A stretch of DNA of 64,000 nt from Diphasiastrum complanatum. Lineage: Eukaryota; Streptophyta; Lycopodiopsida; Lycopodiales; Lycopodiaceae. The first letter of the stretch is position 1. Every line of letters starts with the position of its first letter. The notes beneath the pieces were generated by a model. That model did not search any database. It was not told the DNA's origin and was given only the letters and a program-made list of their open reading frames with translations. The translations under genes were made by a program, and so were the position numbers. The stretch lies in contig CM055109.1 of NCBI GenBank assembly GCA_029204225.1, positions 38,764,632 through 38,828,631 of the forward strand, in the 5' to 3' direction. Positions 9,849-20,640 of this stretch are shown here, one piece after another.

Positions 9849-10302
9849 TGCTAGAAATAATAAATGATAATGTTAGTTTCCCATAGGTTACTTTGACCCA
9901 AAAGGTCAAGACTTGTGTAACCATGGGTTAGGTTTATTATTTAGACCATGTTAAGTTAGTTTTAGCTAAGTTGGACCCAATTTTGGTCTAGTAATAACTC
10001 GTGGGTCCAAGTAAAGTCTAAATATGTTAAGGGGGCCTATCTTGACTTTTGGGAGTGCCCTATAATTAGTAGGTTCTAGAACTTAGGGTTTGGAAGAGTC
10101 TAGGCCCTTGGAAGGCCTATTTATATGTACACATTGTTCATTTGTAATTCATTGCCTTTCAAGCATTGCTACTACTTTCTCCCTCCTTGAGGGCGCCTAA
10201 CTCTCTCCCTCTTCTTTTTTTTCTTCTTCTTCTTCCCCCCCCTCTTCTTCTTGTATATGGAGATTGAATGTTAGAAGGATCTTGGCACTTTGATTTCCTA
10301 CA
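9849..10302 (+). repeat. 5' LTR of the 9849-12825 element
   Basis: 454 bp, with ends TG...CA and a CT-rich tract near 10200-10250 that differs in length from the 3' LTR (the main indel between the two). It carries the promoter for element transcription. Confidence 0.9.
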
Positions 10303-10314
10303 TGGTATCAGAGC
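10303..10314 (+). promoter_or_regulatory. Primer binding site (tRNA-Met initiator)
   Basis: TGGTATCAGAGC lies directly after the LTR end and is complementary to the 3' end of plant initiator tRNA-Met, the usual copia primer. Confidence 0.9.
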
Positions 10315-11139
10315 CATGGATCTTCTATGCTTGATTTAGGGCGCCCTACCAAAAAAGATTGTCTTCACTTAGGGATCACAAAAATTCAGCACCTTTGCTG
10401 ATTTTTTGAAGTGAAGATAATTTCAGTTTTGACTCTTTTTCGTTTTGCAGGAGGGCATCACACATCAAAGGAGATAATAGGATTTTGGGCCCCCAAAAAT
10501 CAGTTGGTTTTTTGCTAATTTTTCAGGTTGCAGGAAGGTGCCATTAATTATCTTCTTCGGGGCTGCTTTTAAGTCACCCACATCTGTGTAGGTTTATCCT
10601 ACTTCCATTGGTCTGCTGTTGCCCTATTTTTCAAATTTGCTCCTTGCGAGCGCCCATCTACAAGCAATTTTTATCTTCTGATTTGGCTGAAAAATCAGCA
10701 CCCTTGCTGATTTTACAAAGTGAAGATCCATTTCTTTTTGCTTGTTTCCAGGTGTGGAAGAAGGTGCTAATTTTTTGTGATGATCCGATCACATTCTGAG
10801 GCTGCAAATTGGATAGCATATTACCATTTGTAGGGTGTTTGCAACAGCCCTATCTCTATGTGTATTGTTCACACTTTTTGGCAAGAAAGAAAAGTTCCGA
10901 AAAAATCTTTGTTGGAGGCTAACCTAATTTTTTGCTTGCTGGTATTTTGAGTTTGCAATGAAATTTCAGGCTGAAATTTTCAGCACACAAGGCTTGTAGG
11001 AGGGCAGGTTCCTACAACCATCTAATGTGTGGTTTCGACACATTCCGGTGCTGATTTTTCAGATTTGATACTTGCTGGTTTTTGTGTCTTTTTGGGCACA
11101 TTTAGGGTTTGAAAAAGTTTATCTTCTTGGCTGGTTCTT

Positions 11140-11361
11140 ATGGCAAGACATTTGGGAGCAATTCGTACTTGTTCGGGCGAAGATATGTTGGATGGCACCA
11201 ACTATTCTTCATGGAATTGCAAGCTGAGGTTTGGCATTGACGTGATGATCAAGATTTTATCGGTAACAAGATCTATCTTATATCATTTGAGATTTTGCAA
11301 GACCTCTAAAAGTGCTTGGGAAACACTTTTAAAAATATACCGAATAAAGGATTCATCATAG
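11140..11361 (+). pseudogene. Truncated copia gag fragment
   Basis: The 73-residue frame contains DMLDGTNYSSWNCKLRFGID, resembling the N-terminus of copia gag ('L.G.NY..W...M'), and later ILYHLRFCKTSKSAWETLLK, the 'A..W..L...Y' part of the UBN2-type gag domain. About 30-60 residues between them are missing. The downstream frames (11369-12195) show no known domain. A start at 11140 is plausible, being the first ATG of the gag-like frame. Confidence 0.6.
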
Positions 11362-12386
11362 TATAAGTTTGCATTGGAATGTTGGTATGGTAGAGCATTC
11401 TTCTTCTCTTGAGCCATTTGTTGCAAATGATGGATGCATTGGTGAAGAACTTTATGAGCAAGCTTCTCAAGTTAATGTTTTGGAGAAGGCTGAAATCAAG
11501 TATTCTTTGAAGCCATTTTGTACTAATGAAGGAGGGGAAAAAATCATGTCAATTAGTACATTGGTTCAAAGTGGCGTGTTGCTGGATTTTTTGGGTGTTC
11601 AAAGTGGCAAGCTGCTGGCTTTTTCTTGAAGATGGTGGACAGCAGATTCAGCCATGGTTTATTGATCATTTTCAGCCTATGTTACATCGTGAGCATCCTA
11701 TTATCCATCAGAAACGGCCTGCAGAAGGCTTTTGGACAGCAAGGTCCACATTTGGAACACTGTGGACAGCAAATTTGTGGTTGTTGGACAGCCTGCTACA
11801 GCCTCTTATTGGCTGTCCGAGTCTTTGCGGGATAGCAAAGCATCTTTTTACCTTGGAGGCCTCCCCAAAATTAGTACCTTATGCTAATTTTCTTGTTGCT
11901 TACTTCTTATGATGACGGTGTTGCCTTACCTAGTGTTGGTGAGCAGATCATTGATAGTAAAATTCGGGAGGATGTGATGGTAAAAGAGTATCATACTCTT
12001 CTTTATGTTTCTTGTGGTAAGAAGACTTATGGAATCGTGTGGGAATTATTGATGGATTGCAAATCCATATTTCGGCTTGTGGCTGGTTTTTTGGTTACTA
12101 ACTTTGGATGGAGCATGCTTGTCTTCACTCTTCGACTTGATGCTACCGCACTTCGTAATCTACATCTCTTCTACATCGGGCATGATTGGGGTTGAGATTT
12201 CAGCTACTTCAACTACTTCAAGCTGAAGTTTTTTTTTTTTTTTGGCGGCATTAAGCTTGGACAGCAATCTACATCTTTTCTTTTTCGGCTACATAGAGTT
12301 TTGGGCAGCATGCAACACTTTGCATTTTGTTGCAATTTTTCATACTTCATGTCATGTTATGTTTTTACATTATCATTTAAGGAGGG

Positions 12387-12825
12387 TGTTAGAAATAATA
12401 AATGATAATGTTAGTTTCCCATAGGTTACTTTGACCCAAAAGGTCGAGACTTATAACCATGGGTTAGGTTTATTATTTAGACCATGTTAAGCTAGTTTTA
12501 GCTAAGTTGGACCCAATTTTGGTCTAGTAATAACTCGTGGGTCCAAGTAAAGTCTAATTATGTTAAGGGGCCCTATCTTGACTTTTGGGGATGCCCTATA
12601 ATTAGTAGGTTCTAGAACTTAGGGTTTGGAAGAGTACAGGCCCTTGGAAGGCCTATTTATTTGTACACATTGTTCATTTGTAATTCATTCCCTTTCAAGC
12701 ATTGCTACTGCTTTCTCTCTCCTTGAGGGCGCCTAAACCTCTCCCTCTTCTTCTTCTTCTTCCCCCTCTTCTTCTTCTATATGGAGATTGAATGTTAGAA
12801 GGATCTTGGCATTTGATTTCCTACA
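12387..12825 (+). repeat. 3' LTR of the 9849-12825 element
   Basis: 439 bp, nearly identical to the 5' LTR, with scattered substitutions and a shorter CTT-rich tract. Confidence 0.9.
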
Positions 12826-13050
12826 ATCCTTATCGTTGCTTTCTTATTTGCTTTTACCCTTTGAATCTATCTTCTTCTTGCAACATCGATTAGCATAATG
12901 TCTAGGCTTTCCACAATAATGGCACTTGCCAATGTTCTTGGAAATCTTGTTATCAAACTTAGTTTGTTGTGGCCCATAAGATCAAACTACTACTTGGATC
13001 ACAAAGTCAAACAACCCATTTTGTCTCATATTTTGGAAAGTAGCCATGCA
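12826..13050 (-). pseudogene. gag: Minus-strand copia gag remnant with zinc knuckle
   Basis: Reading the minus strand, GKCHYCGKPRHYANRCCKKK (about 12938-12879) is a CX2CX4HX4C nucleocapsid knuckle. It is preceded by QQTKFDNKISKNI and followed by a Lys-rich tail that runs into the insertion site of the 3-kb element. The same frame resumes on the other side of that element at 9848, so the two halves belong to one gene split by the insertion. Confidence 0.7.
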
Positions 13051-13572
13051 CATCACCAGATCGTGTGAAGTGGGCGCCTTACTTTCCCAAAAGCAATTCG
13101 TGTTTGTAAAGGACCAAAGGGGGAGTTTTGTTGGTCATGCTTTGGTGCCCTTGCTTACCCTGGCAATGTGGTGCGTGAGAAGAGGGCATGTTACTATCCC
13201 ATAAGCACAGGTTGTGGTTGTAACTGACTAGAAACAAGGTGAATGTTGAGGATGTCTTGTACTCCCAAAGGTAAAAGTTTTGAGGGGTTTGAGGCATCTT
13301 GTCGGTGGTTCTTAGATTGATTTTTGGGACTCAATATTGGGTTTACAAGTTCAAACAACCCAATTTGATCAATAAGTCCTATAGTCCATTGTTCATTATG
13401 CCAGAAAATTTCCACTCATTAACCAAACCATCATCAATAGCAATAGACCTTCATAAACCTCATGCATCCTATGCTCTTCTTCATGTAAAGCAGAAATTAC
13501 TCTCAAGAGCTTGGTTAGAGAGATTGCTAAGAGTAAAAACGACATTAGCATATCCAGAAGTCATAGAGTTAA
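13051..13572. other. No clear gene
   Basis: Overlapping frames on both strands (for example minus IGLFELVNPILSPKNQSKN) loosely recall the gag linker but have no diagnostic motif. It could be copia gag debris, or intron of the exon at 13599-14196. Confidence 0.3.
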
Positions 13573-13598
13573 CTAACACCACCACGGCATCTTACAAG

Positions 13599-14196
13599 TG
13601 AGAAAGAACCTGTCCTGCGGATTATTGAACTGATCTATATCAGGGTATGATTGCCCAATGTCATAGGCTGCACTTTGCTCCCCATAATTGCCATTGATAT
13701 CAGCATCATTTGCTGGGGTTGCCGAAACATTGTAGATTTCGGAAGCCTGAGCTGCAAATGGTTTCGTAGAACCTTCAAGAAAGCAATTGGCTGCTGCAAG
13801 GGGACATGGTGAGGCATAAAAGAAACAAGGGCACGAAGGCAAAGAGGAGCCAATGCAAGAAGGCAACAAACAGGGTGGAATAGAACGATAATAAGCGTTT
13901 CCAACGGGATGAAAAGGGGCTATCCAAGGCGAAGCCTTAAGCGAGGAAGGCGTTTGAGAAGAAGGAAAGGATTGTCTAGGGTTTTGATGCAGCGCTGCTG
14001 AACAGGAGGCTGGCTGAGGGCATGAGGAGTTGAGGAAGAAAGGCGGGGGCAAGCAAATGGGGGGAGGGATGCAACAAAGGCATGGAGGCGGATATGGAGC
14101 TTGATAGTAGCGAAGCGAACAATGGCACAGCGGAGGTGCGATGGGGGAAGACGCTGGTGCTGGTGGTGCTGCATAAGCCTCGCCCTTGTTGCTCAT
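13599..14196 (-). CDS. Putative first exon of a host gene: Pro/Cys-rich N-terminus
   Basis: An open frame of about 200 residues starts MSNKGEAYAAPPAPASSPIA on the minus strand. The first 170 residues are rich in Pro, Cys and Ser (CLCCIPPPICLPPP, PCLLPSCIGSSLPSCPCFF). The last 45 are acidic and ordered-looking (SATPANDADINGNYGEQ, SYPDIDQFNNPQDRFF). The frame runs into a good splice donor (ACTT|GTAAGA) near 13598, so a short continuation to 13573 is likely intron. A telo-box motif and an AT-rich TATTTAAAA box lie upstream. No downstream exon could be identified. I do not recognise the protein; it may be a real gene start or a low-complexity chance frame. Confidence 0.4.
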
Positions 14197-14250
14197 TTCT
14201 CGTGAATAAAGTGAGCAATCACGGTTTTGAGCAAAGTAACTAGCTTTGAA

Positions 14251-14270
14251 GTTTAGGGTTTAGGGTTTAA
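14251..14270 (-). promoter_or_regulatory. Telo-box repeat upstream of the 13.6-14.2 kb exon
   Basis: On the minus strand the sequence contains AAACCCTAAACCCTAAA, the telo-box often found just upstream of, or in the 5' leader of, plant housekeeping genes. It lies about 55 bp before the proposed ATG at 14196. Confidence 0.45.
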
Positions 14271-14280
14271 GGTTTTTGAG

Positions 14281-15887
14281 TAAAAAAATTAACTCTTAAT
14301 AGGTTGAAATGTTTCAAGTGTTAGTACTTTTTAAATACACAAATAAAATTATAAAACAAAAGAACATCCATTTCCCATTACATTTTGATTTTTAATGATA
14401 TTTAAATACATTATAAAAAACAATATACAATAAATAAATCATTATTCTATTAAACAAAACAAAAGAACACAAAAAAAAACAATTTTTTTTTTCTTTTTTC
14501 ACCCACCACTAGATATGGTGGCTGGCATGCGCTTGTTATAGGCCGCTACTGTATATTTTAAAATTTTCATATCAGTCGCATATTGATATGAAAATGATAT
14601 ATGAGTTAGGAAATGATACACAAATGAGTTTGGTATTGCGAAGGTGATAGCAAAACTAGTTATCAATCCAAATATGTGGCTCTATGTCGAATGCCACGAC
14701 CAAAATTATCGAAAGCAATCCATTTTTAAACATCAAATTTGCAAAACAAGAAATCAAGAAAATCATCAAGAAATTATAAAACTAGATAAGGCAATCTTTC
14801 ACCAGATTACACAAAGTTAGGAAGCATTCTTCTTCATTATTGATCATTCATTACATTGGGCCTAAATCTAGAGCATGATTAAACCTCTCATGTGATTTTA
14901 GGCACATGAACCACAAATTACATCAATAAAGCTCGCACAAACATGCTGAATCGAAGCATATAGTAGATCGTTGGGAAGCTAATTTTGCAAGGAAAATTCA
15001 TGCACAATTCCTGGTTACCTGAAAAATAAAACCAAAAAAAGAAAATTTAGACATGTGTCGCGCAACATGTGTTGAAACATGCTAATGTGGTGAAACAAAT
15101 GTCGTGCACATACTGGCCGGTGGTGTGTATACCGTCTCCGTGTTGAGCGCGAATTGGTCCACTAAATTTTTTTCAAAATAGTGAGAACATATTAGCTCTC
15201 AAAGAGAAGCTTCAAGAACACTTAGAGTTCAAAAATAAAAAATGTATAATAGCCTCCAAATTTAGCATGATCTAAGCTATTTATAGTAGTCATTTGTGCC
15301 TCTAGTATGAGTTTGAGTCCTTGTTTAGCAAGACTGGGCCTCACAACCACTATTACAATCTCGCTATTTACAAAGATAATGTTGTTCAAATCAACTTATT
15401 AACTATTTTATTGACTAATTTTAATCTAATTTAGCTCCATGGCTATATTTAGCATTGCAATTATTAAGCAGATGGGCTAATTACATCCAGTATAAGGCAT
15501 GAACCCTAACACGTATTCAAGTTATGATGACCAATCAAAATCTAGCATTATATGAATGCCAACATTAGCCAAAACGAGCCCTTGTTGGGTGTTGACCCAA
15601 GTATTCACATAGCCAATATCGATGGAGAGGATTCAATTCTTGACTCTAGTAACACAAAAACATATATCAACTGAGTCAGTTCTTGATATGCGAGTTGATA
15701 CTTGGGGTATTTTTCCATTTGCACCTCTACATGGCAGCTTGGGCCTTCTCTCAATGAAGGGTAATGGAGGTTTTGACTCTCCATTGTGATTTCAATTGTT
15801 GGGAAGGTGTTTATTTGTGGTTTAAGTGATCCATTGAGTATATCTAAGCTTTGTTTGTGAACTTTTAGATTTTCTTAAGTTCAGGTG
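14281..15887. other. No gene seen
   Basis: AT-rich DNA with no domain motif. Its right end is the insertion site of the copia element at 15888 (target duplication AGGTG at 15883-15887). Confidence 0.4.
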
Positions 15888-16151
15888 TGTTAGAAATCAA
15901 TGATAAACTTCATTGTTACACTTCTTAGTTATTGTTTACGATGTACTTTATTACTAGCTGTAACTAGCCGTTGGCTAATCTAGTAGTCTACTCCTAGGCT
16001 CTCCCTCTCTATCAGGGTTCAGGGTTTATATGTACATATTACATTCGGTATGTTGTAGTGTGATAGAGTGATATTGCATGTTCTTTTTCTGTCTCCCTAC
16101 TTGGTGATTGCTTATGGTGAATGCTTGATGTTGCATTTCTGATTGTTGACA
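15888..16151 (+). repeat. 5' LTR of the 15888-19400 copia element
   Basis: 264 bp with TG...CA ends, directly followed by the tRNA-Met primer site at 16152-16164. It contains a 10-bp stretch (about 16000) absent from the 3' copy. Confidence 0.93.
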
Positions 16152-16692
16152 TGGTATCAGAGCTACGATAGTCCTGCATGCCTAATCAGTGGATACAGCT
16201 TGTCACAGGCTTTGCAACGAAGTGAGAAAGTCCTTCACAGGAGGTGTAAGCTTGGAGAGACAAAAATGGCTGGAAGAAATCCTTCTTGATGTATTTTGCA
16301 GGTTTTGGAGCTTACAGTTATTAGTGGGGAACGAAGACACAGTCCCGAAGGCATCGGAAAGGCCAGGGTAGCATCAGACAGATTGAAAATCTGTTGAGTG
16401 GAAAAAGTTTTACAATTTTTTTTTAGTCTTTGTGAGAAGTATCATTTGTTAGAGAGTTGTGCCAAGAAATCTCTCATTTATTTGTTTGGGTTACTGCAAA
16501 TCACACCAGACAGTGTCTAGTACTGCCATTTAGAGCTTTGAGACTTCATACCTTTCACATTACTGATATTTGCCTGTTTGAACGATCACTCATTTCGAGA
16601 TCTAAGCAAAGAGGAGGTGGCGTAGTCGTCGCGCCAAAGTACAGAATCTGGAATGTTCCCTCTGAAAGTTCTTATATTCTCTTTTTTTTATC

Positions 16693-16937
16693 CGTACCAA
16701 TATTGGATCCAAGCGCGCTAGCTGAAAAGAAACCCGAGCAGTCGTACATCCGCGCTCCAGTCCGATATCGCATGTCCGTACCGATATCGGATCCAAGCGC
16801 ACGAGCTAAAGAGAGTGTTGCACATCCGCGCTCTAGTTCGATATCGCATGCTCCAATATCGGATCCACGCGCACAAGTTAAAGAGGATCTTGAGCAACCT
16901 TACTTCCGCGCTCCATTCCGATATCAGGTGTATAACT
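16693..16937 (+). repeat. Three direct repeats of about 75-85 bp in the copia leader
   Basis: Units starting near 16698, 16780 and 16852 share the pattern (CCAATATCGGATCCA)-(CGCGC)-(GCTAAAGAG)-(CATCCGCGCTC)-(CCGATATC). All three lie in a continuous open frame (16457-16939) that repeats PISDPSARAKE-like peptides, upstream of the gag start. They are GC-richer than the rest of the element. Confidence 0.85.
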
Positions 16938-16997
16938 AGAAAAATATACAATTTTGTGGTGTGATAAATTACTTGATCCGGACTCATCTGTTCAGTA

Positions 16998-17986
16998 ATG
17001 GCAACTCTAAGCGAGAGTGTCCTTAATGAGTCAAGCAAATTGGAAGGAGCCGACAATTATGCAGTTTGGAAATTCAAACTGAAAAACATTTTGATGGAAA
17101 AGGAGCTATGGGAGATCGTGATAAGCGAAGAGACAAGACCAGTGATAGAAGAAGATCAGCGAACATTTGATAGGAGAAAATGGAAAGCACAAAATGTCAT
17201 CAACTTATCAATTAGAGATGCAATTATTCCCTACATTTCGGATTCAGAAGGACCAAAAGAAGCATGGGATACGTTGAAGGCATTGTTGAGACCACAAACA
17301 CATCTCGAGTGCTATTCCTAAAGACGAAGTTGCACACATTGCGGATGGATGATGATGCAACTGTTGCTAATCACCTACTGAAGATCAAAGAGATTCGTGA
17401 CCAATTAGCAGCAATTGGAGAGCGAGTACAAGATCGTGAGATCGTGCAGTTGACATTGAATAGTTTCAGTGAGTCACATCAAATGTTTGTGACAAGTATA
17501 GCCACACGGAAAAATCTTCCAACCTATGAAGGGTTAGGTGGATTGCTTTTGCAGGAAGAACAACATCAATAGAACTTGAGTCCTCGCAATAGGGGATTTG
17601 ATCAAGCTCTTGTAGTGAGAGGATGTGTTGGCAGATTTGGTCGTGGAAGACACCAATCAAGAGGTGGAAACTCATATCATGGATCGTTCCAACAATTTCA
17701 AGAACAATCCAATGATGGCCCAAATCGAGGCAATTGGAATCAAGGCCGAGGTCAAGGATGCGGCTATTCCAAGCAAAATAAACCTGGAAATTGTAGGTAT
17801 TGCAACAAACCTGGCCATTGGGAGCGTGAATGCTTCAAGAAACAGAAGGAGATAGAACAAAGAAAAGACAAATGGCAAGCGGACAATTATGCTGATCAAC
17901 ATCAATTTGATGATGATTATTATGAAGACAATTATGCTGATCAACATAAATATGATGATGATCAATATGAAGATGATACAGGTTAG
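16998..17986 (+). pseudogene. gag: Copia gag with frameshifts and zinc knuckle
   Basis: The start at 16998 gives MATLSESVLNESSKLEGADN, then YAVWKFKLKNILMEKELWE, a typical copia gag N-terminus. A frameshift near 17290 moves the homology to 17264-17572 (FLKTKLHTLRMDDDATVANH and IKEIRDQLAAIGERVQDREI). A stop at 17570 separates it from 17576-17986, which holds a basic Gly/Arg/Asn linker and the knuckle CRYCNKPGHWEREC (CX2CX4HX4C). The tail carries repeats of DNYADQHQ/KYDDD. The domain order is normal, but the frame is broken at least twice. Confidence 0.85.
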
Positions 17987-17994
17987 AGTTCAAA

Positions 17995-18245
17995 CTTGTT
18001 CATTACAGCATTAATGACAAGTGATGAAGCCAAGGATACTTGGTACATTGATAGTGGTGCGTCCAAGCACATGACTTCAAGGAAAGAGTAGTTTTCAGAA
18101 CTCAAGGAAACTCACAATGGTGATGAAGTTGGACAAGCCGATGGCAAATTGCTATCTGTTAAAGGAGTTGGAGTGGTACTAGTGAAGCTAGCCAGCGGAA
18201 AGATAAAGCGGATAAGCAATGTGCAATATGTACCATCAAATCAGA
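17995..18245 (+). pseudogene. pro: Copia aspartic protease fragment
   Basis: It reads TWYIDSGASKHMTSRKE, with the catalytic D-S-G-A and the following H-M-T typical of copia protease. After a stop comes ADGKLLSVKGVGVVLVKL and SNVQYVPS, matching the protease-integrase linker ('...V.YVP...NLLS'). Homology ends at about 18240, at the internal deletion. Confidence 0.8.
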
Positions 18246-18263
18246 TCTTTCCAATGCTTTTGA

Positions 18264-19152
18264 CATGAGCGATCTAGGATTGATGCACTATTGTCTTGGC
18301 ATTGAAGTATGGCAAAAGGAAAACGTGGTCTTTCTTACACAAAGCAAATATGCATGAGATTTTTTTTATAAGTTCAATATGTAGGATTGTAAGTCTTTGA
18401 GTACACCTATGGATGTCAATACGAAGCTTACTGCATATGATGAATCTGAGAAAGTGGATGCTTATTTGTATAAACAGCTGGTGGGTAGTTTGATTTATTT
18501 GACACACACACGACTTGATATTTCTTATCTTGTTGGTGTTGTTAGTCAATTTATGCAAGGTCCTAGTCAAACACACTGGAAGTCTGCTAAAAGTATTCTC
18601 AGATACATTCGAGGGACATTGAATTTTGGTTCGAAGTATGATCAGCCTGAAGCGCCAATATTGATAGGATATACAGATGCTAATTGGGCAGGTAATATTG
18701 ATGACAAAAGGTCTACCATTGGTCAAACATTCAGTTATGGTACAGCTGTAGTTTCATGGAGCAGCAAAAAGCAACCTGCAGTAGTCTTATCCTCGACGGA
18801 AGCTGAATATCGAGCACTCAGCAATGCTGCACAAGAAGCGGTATGGTTACGAAGATTGCTTGTGGATTTAGGTCAATCACAGGTGGATGCAACTACTTTA
18901 TCTTGCGACAATCAAAGCTGCATTCACCTTGCCAAAAATCCAATTTTACATGCTCGAACCAAGTACATCGATATACATTATCATTTTGTCCGAGAGAAAA
19001 TTCTTGATGGAGCCATTGATCTTGTTTTCTGTAAATCTGAAGATCAAGTGGCAGATATTTTTACTAAGTCATTAGGTAGATGTAAATTTGAAAAGTTTCG
19101 TACTCTACTAGGAATAGAAGAATGTAATTTTATCATTGAGGGAGAGTGTTAG
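18264..19152 (+). pseudogene. Copia RT end plus near-intact RNase H
   Basis: From 18264, MSDLGLMHYCLGIEVWQ matches the end of copia RT ('MTDLG.L.YFLGIEV'). From 18397 a 251-residue frame is uninterrupted to the stop. It contains QLVGSLIYLTHTRLDISYLV, GYTDANWAGNIDDKRST, SWSSKKQPAVVLSSTEAEYR, CDNQSCIHLAKNP, HYHFVREKI and QVADIFTKSL, i.e. all expected RNase H blocks including the D/E/D residues of the active site. Without integrase and the RT core the element cannot move on its own. Confidence 0.9.
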
Positions 19153-19400
19153 AAATCAATGATAAACTTCATTGTTACACTTCTTAGTTACTGTTTACGA
19201 TGTCCTTTATTACTAGTTGTAACTAGCCGTTGGCTAGTCTAGTAGTCTACTCCCTCTCTATCAGGGTTCATGATTTATATGTGCATTTTACATTCAGTAT
19301 GTTGTAGTGTGATAGAGTGATATTGTGTGTTCTTCTTCCGTCTCCCTACTTGGTGATTGCTTATGGTGAATGCTTGATGTTGCATTTCTGATTGTTGACA
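19147..19400 (+). repeat. 3' LTR of the 15888-19400 copia element
   Basis: 254 bp, collinear with the 5' LTR apart from one 10-bp indel and scattered substitutions. It overlaps the last codons of the RNase H frame, as is common in copia elements. Confidence 0.93.
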
Positions 19401-20156
19401 AGGTGGAGAATGGTCTAGTTTCATCAAGATCCAAGTGGTGAATCAAGAGCTCTTGCAAAAAAGCTCATTATGTAATTTCTACTTTGGCAATTTGTAGTAA
19501 ATAATGTGTTTAACTATGAGCAAGTGCAAACTCTATTGTGTTGATCTTGTTTGGGCATTGAAAGAGTTCACATTTCTCTAATGTTTTCACATGGCATGAA
19601 GATCCATTAGAGTGAACACTGGGGATCAAAATAGAAGGTTTTGGGTGTCTAGGTTTACTCGGCCACCATCGAAGGTTAAGATTTATGTAATGTCTTGGTG
19701 TAAAGCTTGTATCTAGTCCACATTTACATAATATTTTTTGCACATGAACCGTGAAGAGGTGGGTTTTTTTTATTGAGTACCAAAAGTGGTCCATTGGTGA
19801 CTAATGACACCTAATCATGCTCTCTTCAATGCAACCTTTCCCATGAATTTCATATATGAATCAGCGAAGATAATGCACTCATAGGTAGGCATCTGAATAG
19901 GGCTTGTGACGGAATGACTGAGATTTGCCAAATGGTGAATGAAGCTTTATTTCTTCTTTTGGTTGTAGTTGTGTTGGAAACTCATGTAGATTTGATCTAG
20001 ATCTAAAAGAAATATATTTGGAAAATTATCTGTGTTTCTTAAATGTGATACTACCTAAATTAAGTTGAGTTTAGTACATACCATCGATGCTTCAAGTGTG
20101 AAGTTGAATTGTAGCTAAAATTTACTTGTTCTTCCACTACCTTGAACATGTACATT
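19401..20156. other. No gene seen
   Basis: Flank of the copia insertion. Small frames only, no motif. Confidence 0.35.
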
Positions 20157-20640
20157 GATTTTATGCTATAATACTATTGACTACGTCCCTAAGGAGTGGC
20201 AAACAAAGTTTATCCAATGTTCAAGATAATTGGTCACACCGTGATTTAATTCTATATCAAGGCATGTTTGTGACTAATTACCTTGAGAGGACCTAAACGA
20301 TCTAATTGAGACATATGGAGTATTGCATGTTTGTGTGACGGATATAGATAGGAGGACTGCATGAAGAAATGTAATCTATTTATAGTTGACCTGCATGGGG
20401 GTTGCATGGTTTCATGCACATGACTCTACTCTCTATATAATAGGTAGGGATTCTCCCATCAACATATTGGATTTAGGTCACCAGTTTTCTCTCTTCTCCT
20501 CTTGCTTCACATGGCATGGCTTGGGGGCTGCATCTAAGTTTGATCTAGGATTGGTTGGGTGGTTTGGCTCCATAGTCTCTTTTATTGTGTTTTCCTATCC
20601 TCATCTTAGGGGCAATCCTTTAGGGTTTTTTCAAAGAGTC
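20157..20640 (+). repeat. Solo or partial chromovirus LTR (plus strand)
   Basis: Matches the minus-strand LTR at 29048-29516 along almost its whole length in reverse complement. Examples are the blocks around 'GACCTGCATGGGGGTTGCATGG', 'TATATAATAGGTAGGGATTCTCCCATC' and 'GGGGCAATCCTTTAGGG' (each partly variable). The left edge is degenerate. No primer site or polypurine tract adjoins it, so it is most likely a solo LTR or truncated copy. Confidence 0.75.

Larger units (their letters stand above)
9849..12825 (+). mobile_element. Complete non-autonomous LTR element, about 3.0 kb
   Basis: Two LTRs of the same family (9849-10302 and 12387-12825) begin TGCTAGAAAT/TGTTAGAAAT and end TTTCCTACA. The first is followed at once by the tRNA-Met primer site TGGTATCAGAGC (10303-10314); the second is preceded by a purine tract AAGGAGGG. 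The flanking 5-mers are GTCCT and ATCCT, an imperfect target duplication. The interior of about 2.1 kb holds only a gag-like fragment and long non-coding sequence, with no protease, integrase or RT motif. It would have to be mobilised by a full-length relative. It is inserted into the gag region of an older copia element on the opposite strand. Confidence 0.9.
15888..19400 (+). mobile_element. Internally deleted Ty1/copia element with intact ends
   Basis: LTRs at 15888-16151 (264 bp) and 19147-19400 (254 bp) begin TGTTAGAAATC and end TGTTGACA. They are flanked by a perfect 5-bp target duplication AGGTG (15883-15887, 19401-19405). The primer site TGGTATCAGAGCT follows the 5' LTR, and a purine tract GAGGGAGAG precedes the 3' LTR. 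Gag, protease and RNase H are recognisable. Integrase and nearly all of RT are missing through a junction at about 18240-18265. By eye the LTRs differ at roughly a dozen sites plus a 10-bp indel, so insertion is not recent. Confidence 0.95.

Noticed and set aside
14251-14270. Interstitial telomere array
   Set aside because: Only about two and a half TTTAGGG units. Fits a promoter telo-box better than telomere DNA.
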